Below the pieces are notes generated by a model. That model made no database searches. It was not told where the DNA came from and was given only the letters and a program-made list of their open reading frames with translations. Positions 59,322 to 64,000 of a stretch of DNA of 64,000 nt are shown here, one piece after another (position 1 is the stretch's first letter; each line of letters opens with the position of its first letter). The stretch is from positions 157,683,276-157,747,275 of the forward strand of contig JAHLJT010000631.1 in the NCBI GenBank assembly GCA_031308135.1, given 5' to 3'. This DNA comes from Acheta domesticus. Its lineage: Eukaryota; Arthropoda; Insecta; Orthoptera; Gryllidae. Position numbers and translations under genes: made by a program.

Positions 59322-60930
59322 TATTTATTTATTTTCCGTTCCTTATTACACATATGGAGAAAATTTTAAAAAAAATTGGAGCCGATTTTGAGAACTTTTT
59401 TCACAAATTTCATGCATGAATTACGCAAAAATATTGGTTTTTTTTTTCAGTAAATTGTACATGACATTTTTTAAAGAACTTATTTTGTACAACAGACTTT
59501 GTCTGAGGTCAAAATCTCTATCTACAATTTTGTAGTTTAAAACTATTTTTTTGAAATTTTACAAAAACCAAGCATCACCCGGAAATAGAACTTGCGCCAT
59601 ATTTTTTACCGTCCCTTATTAACGTAAGTGAAGAAAATTTAAAGAAATAATTTGGAGCGGTTTTTTAAGAAACAAAATTTTGATAAATTTCAAATGTAAT
59701 TTACGAAAAAAACTACTCGTTCGTCAAAAAAAGTGTACATGGTCTTATTTAAAGTGCTAATTTTGTGCAACCGACTTTATCTGGGGTAAAAATCTCTATC
59801 TTCAACTTCGCAGTTTGAAATTGTTTTTTGCAATTTTCGAAAAATTGGAAATATCAACGAAAATGATGCCTACATCATTCCTTAAACGTTCTTTGCACTA
59901 TTCAGCAACAAAAATAATCAAAAAATTTGGAGCCATTTTTTTGAAAACTTTGAAAATGTCCAACGGCTTCATGTAAAGTATCTCCCAAAGTTAAAATAAT
60001 CGGTTTCAAATTCCAGGAGCCTCCACATTAGGCAAATCGATTGGGAATACCAATTTGGATTGGGAAATACGAAGAAAATCAGCTGAACGGTCTGACCACA
60101 GACGGACAGACGCACAGAGGGACAGGCGAACATTTTTCCGTCAATCGATCTTGCAGTATCAAGAAGCTACATGGATTTTGACCACACCGCAAGATAGAGG
60201 TTTTTTTTCTAAATTTAGCAACAGGTTTTATCCACTTTTTCCTCCCCAGATCCCAGATATAAGAGATTTTCTGTCGAAAATTCGCCGCTTTTCGGTGCAC
60301 AATTACATAATTTTCTCTTCTTACGAAGTATTCTTAACGCGACAAAGTAAAAATTAGCCTGGCGAAAAATATCCGTTTTCCGGCGCACGATTACATAAGT
60401 TTCTCTTCTTACGAAGTATTCTTAAGGCGAAAAAGTAAAAATTAAACGATTTCACAGAAAATGAGACCTGAGCAAGGTTTTAAGCGTTGTTTACGCAATA
60501 AAATTTAATAAAAAATTGGAGCTATTTAAGAAGAATAGAAAATGTTAATGCTTCATGTAAAGTAGTACTCACAAACATTAAATATTTATTTTAAACTACC
60601 TGAGACTTTAGCTCCTTCAGACTGATTGGGGGAATACAGATAGACAAACCGACATACAGACGTTTGCCGTCAATCGATTTTTCGGTATCAGGGGCCCACC
60701 AACGTAATATAGATTGTGACCACAATGTCAGTGGAGCCTACGACATCATTACGCAGTGTCTTAGAGGATTTAATACTAATAAGAACAAGATTTATCCAAT
60801 ATTTCATTACCAGAAGTCGGCAATAAGAGGTTGCTTTTTATTCGAAAAATCGCCGTTTTCCATCGCTCGATTGCAATACATTCTCGTCTTATGAAGTAAG
60901 ATGAAAATGTAAAAAGTTTAGATTGAGATT
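59322..60930 (+). repeat. Foldback-family left-arm modules and repeated core-edge motifs
   Basis: Three diverged arm modules (59,340-59,960) with 'aattggagccgattttgag' type boxes are followed by a GGAC/GACAGGC stretch (60,097-60,125) and 'ggttttatccactttttcc'. The core-edge motif is then present three times: about 60,265-60,350, 60,375-60,440 and 60,840-60,905. The first two copies of 'attctcttcttacgaagtattctta' type sequence form a local tandem duplication of about 90 bases. Confidence 0.75.
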
Positions 60931-61212
60931 TCTATAAATAAAGCAGAGTACCTATTGTCACTTTCTTACCCTGCGTTTCATTTTTGAGAAAGTCAGTTAT
61001 GTGCAATAAAATTAGGGTGAACGTCAGAAAACTCACATATTTCAAATGGGAAACTTTTATAAGCGTACATTACAAGCGACCTGAACACGTGGGAAAACCA
61101 TACAAATGGCAAAAATATCTTAACTATTTCCGATCATCTCTTAAAAGATCTTCTGAAATTATTCTATTAAATACTTCCTTTCCTCCTCTTTTTCTTCAAA
61201 TATTAGTACTGG
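60931..61212. other. Unassigned spacer
   Basis: AT-rich, nothing recognised. Confidence 0.4.
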
Positions 61213-61760
61213 ATTTATTTTTATTTATTTAATTTATTTTAAATTGCTGTGAAACGTCTTGGTCATAAGCGATCAGAATCTATTTTACAATTTTACATAA
61301 TAAAATATTACAATTATATAAACATACATTACAATGAAATATTTAACAAACAATATAAACATTTAACTCTGATTTCATTCAATATTACAGGTATGTGAAT
61401 TTTTGTAACAATAAAGGAACTATTATACATATTTATCTAATTTTGTGTCACAAAGGAATTTAATAAATTTTTTACACTCTGAAGTGGAATTCAATAGAGA
61501 ATTGGATTTCCGTATCAAGTTGTACTTTTTTTCTGAGGTTAGTAGTGAAAGGACATTCCACTAATATATGGAATGTAGAAATAGTTTGACCACAATCTGG
61601 ACAGGGAACTAGATTAGTACTGGATGGTTTCGCAATTCAAACAATTTAAAAAAATAATGAAAATTTTCTAAAAGTACATAACCACTAACATTTATGGAAA
61701 CAGTAGTTACAAATGATCTCTTGTGATATTATTTAAAGTTTCAGAAGATTTCTAGTGTAA
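61213..61760 (-). pseudogene. 3' end of an I/Jockey-type LINE: ORF2 C-terminus and (AAAT)n tail
   Basis: On the minus strand the frame includes 'CPDCGQTISTFHILVECP', a C-x2-C-x8-H-x4-C knuckle characteristic of the C-terminus of LINE ORF2 proteins. After a frame change, 'CKKFIKFLCDTKLDKYV' ends at TAA (61,424-61,426). A roughly 190-base 3' UTR then ends in (AAAT)n, seen as tttatttttatttattt at 61,213-61,240 on the plus strand. Upstream (61,650-61,760) a degraded 'SRSFVTTVSINVSGYV' may be the preceding linker. The rest of the element is absent, consistent with 5' truncation. Confidence 0.78.
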
Positions 61761-62268
61761 GCAAAGCAAAAAGGGTGCATTAAAAAAAGCTAAAATAAAT
61801 ATTCAATAAAGGTTTCAAACTCAAAAATATCTATGCTAAAAAGTTTTGCATTTCTGAGACATTTCTAAAACCCCATATTCATTAAGCTATTAGGGGATAT
61901 AAAATTTCTTTAAAATGTACGTTTTTGATAAAACTAACCATCGTATTACTTGATAAAATATTTAAATATTTCATAATACAACATTTTATTTAGGGCTAGA
62001 TAATTTGTGAAATTTGTTTATAGCGAGGCTGAAAGTTTTTAAACCTAAAGAAACTTTCAATTCATGCTCCCAAAGGAGCTTACCATAGTAAGGAAAACTG
62101 TTTAAAATCGTTCAGATAAAGAGACCCAGTATTAATAAACATATTTTTGAGCATTTTAGCTTCTTGACGATTCTACAAAGTTGTTAAGATGTGCTTTCTT
62201 TCTAGTAGTTTGATGAACTGAGATTTGCTCACGATAACAGAAATACAATTTGTACACGATTGTTATCA
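61761..62268. other. Unassigned AT-rich sequence
   Basis: It may include more of the degraded minus-strand LINE, but no motif could be placed. Confidence 0.35.
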
Positions 62269-62269
62269 A

Positions 62270-62310
62270 TATTGCGAGAAAGTCTGTGCTCTGATGCTGC
62301 ACCGCTTTAT
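62270..62310. repeat. Solo right end of the CTAGTGGTGCTAC family
   Basis: The stretch 'tgcgagaaagtctgtgc' is identical to the right end at 59,284-59,300 and is followed by a degraded 'tgctgcaccgc' in place of 'tatagcaccac'. No matching left end was found nearby. Confidence 0.5.
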
Positions 62311-64000
62311 TATTGGTCCAAGTGGTGACGATGTCTTAATTTTGTACCCAAAACGCATAATATTCTTCAGTTGCACCCAACGTACGATAACACGGATCGG
62401 CCGTGGTGGGGGTGATACCATGCCTACTGGATGCCACTAGATCTTGTTGCATCACAGTTCATAAATACTTATTATATTGCTGACATTTGCAAATGTAAAT
62501 AATTAGTAATTGAATTGTAAAATTTCCTTCAAACCATTACACCTAAATTCTGAATGACACGAGAGTAAACCAGCTTTACAGGACCTTTTTCCGTTCTTTT
62601 CCTGTACAGCCTGGATAAAAAATGAATGTTTGTTTTTACGCGGTAATTTTCCACTATCGAAAATGGATGAACCCAGTGTTTTACATGGTCATTTTCTTTT
62701 CTGCTCATAATCGTGTTGAAAATATTTCCTCCGGACGCCACAAAAAGGTACTGAAGGTTAAACAGTTGGACCCCACTCCATAATATTGACATCGCATCTA
62801 ACCTACAAAATCAAGTTGCGACAGAGTATGGAATGAATCATTTTAACACAGTAGATGAACCAACCGTTTTATTTCGCGTCACACAAGTCGCTTCACGACA
62901 GAATCCAACACACTCGATTTGCACAATACACAAAACAGCACAACATTAACAAATTGCACCTCACTTAGCAACTGACAAAAAGTTCAGGCAAGTGTCGTCT
63001 GCAGCTGTGTAGTCGAAGTGGACGTTGCCTGTACAGAAAAATGACATACTTTATTACATAAGTTTTTCTGTGCAGATCACATCTGGTCTATTCCTTTTCC
63101 GTACCGACGAAAAATGATGAAAAAAGAATCGTGAAAAAGAGCCTAAGACGAGAAAAAGTTCCAGTATTCTACCAATCTCTGTGAAGAAAAACCACATCTC
63201 GCAGATCGCTTCAGCTGCAACAGTTCTGCGCGGAGCAAAAAGTTGCGGTTCAGAATTCCGCGAAAGGCGTGAATGTTCTCATCCCATGGATGCGATGCAA
63301 CAGGAAGTTCCAAGATGTTCATTTTTGGCATCAATTTTAATTACGAGTTCACAACACTTAATTATAATTATAAGTCATCTGAGCCTCAAAATATTGTTGG
63401 TAGATGCTTATTAAAAACTATTGCTGACAATTCAAGGCATTGATAAAAACAAGTCTCCAAACGTTAACAATGAATTGAAAGAAATGATATCTTAACGATA
63501 TTGCCCCAAAAACATTTAAAAACTCAACAATCTTTAAAATTAATAAATTAATATTTATATATTATTTAAATTAGGGAATAAAATTGTATTTTTTTTATTT
63601 GCTTTATTAAAATGAATTGAATGTGAACTTTTTTAAATATTGAAAATAATTAATTTTTGCGCCACATTATATGAACCAAGAAGGAGGTTATCTGAAGACG
63701 TAAACTTCGCCTGTGATCTTGGCTCCGCCAGCCGTTGCGCAATCTGTCAATAGGTCTTTGATAATTCATGAAATCTAAAGGAGGAAAAATAACACCAGGC
63801 GCACGCTTCATTTAACTACAATCTACAAAGGTCTTGAAGAATTGAATATGTAATGCCAGAATACAGATGAATTAGTGCGTTTTCATACATTTTATAGAGT
63901 GGAAAATTTTGCAGTAGATAAAAGATTTTGAATTAGCATTCGATGTAGAACGTTTACTAACCCTTTCAGTCCTGATTTTTGCTCAGTACTGAAACAAAAT
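62311..64000. other. Unassigned end of window
   Basis: AT-rich with short ORFs only (under 90 codons), none with a recognisable domain. A real gene with short exons could be hidden here, but I cannot support one. Confidence 0.4.

Overview
The window is repeat-dense, AT-rich eukaryotic DNA, most likely from an arthropod and probably an insect. The pointers are non-LTR retrotransposon relics of I-, Jockey- and RTE-like type, a Penelope-like fragment, tRNA-derived SINEs with A and B boxes, PIF/Harbinger-like MITEs, and small GC-rich islands in AT-rich sequence. I find no intact host protein-coding gene, rRNA gene, CRISPR array or prokaryotic operon. Every protein signal I can defend belongs to a broken transposable element. 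The species is not identifiable from what I can see.

Layout. 1-8,388: unique-looking sequence with fragments of a dispersed inverted-repeat family, a SINE (3,560-4,126), an acidic low-complexity repeat (4,187-4,471) and a LINE/SINE 3' end (5,341-5,600). 8,389-25,833 and 31,566-47,055 are two closely similar copies of one ~15-17 kb segment. Each copy carries two GC-rich islands, a 52-bp minisatellite, two MITEs, a Penelope-like RT scrap, SINEs and long foldback repeats. Copy 1 alone has a 1.26-kb palindromic TIR element (17,941-19,202) and a 1.17-kb LINE fragment (21,465-22,636). Copy 2 alone has a 455-bp palindromic core (45,549-46,003). Copy 1 is interrupted at 25,834 by an I-type LINE that runs into a gap of exactly 1,000 N (30,566-31,565). 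Copy 2 starts immediately after that gap. This is a dovetail arrangement and looks like two unmerged allelic contigs rather than a biological tandem duplication.

46,020-48,347: a foldback element. 48,348-51,170: a 2.8-kb TIR element with a relic ORF and a duplicated right end. 51,880-55,640: a Jockey-type LINE with an internal RT deletion. 55,789-56,788: a second 1,000-N gap. 57,090-57,660: a GC-rich island. 58,747-60,930: more foldback family. 61,213-61,760: the 3' end of a LINE on the minus strand. The last ~2 kb is largely unassigned.

The strongest candidate for something undescribed is the foldback family whose ends read CTAGTGGTGCTAC. Its members have long arms made of diverged ~200-250-bp modules, GGAC-type microsatellites and a palindromic core, and one subclass carries three tandem tRNA-like modules between the inverted ends. 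The elements nest in one another, and presence/absence differences between the two copies of the duplicated segment give direct evidence of insertions and rearrangements.
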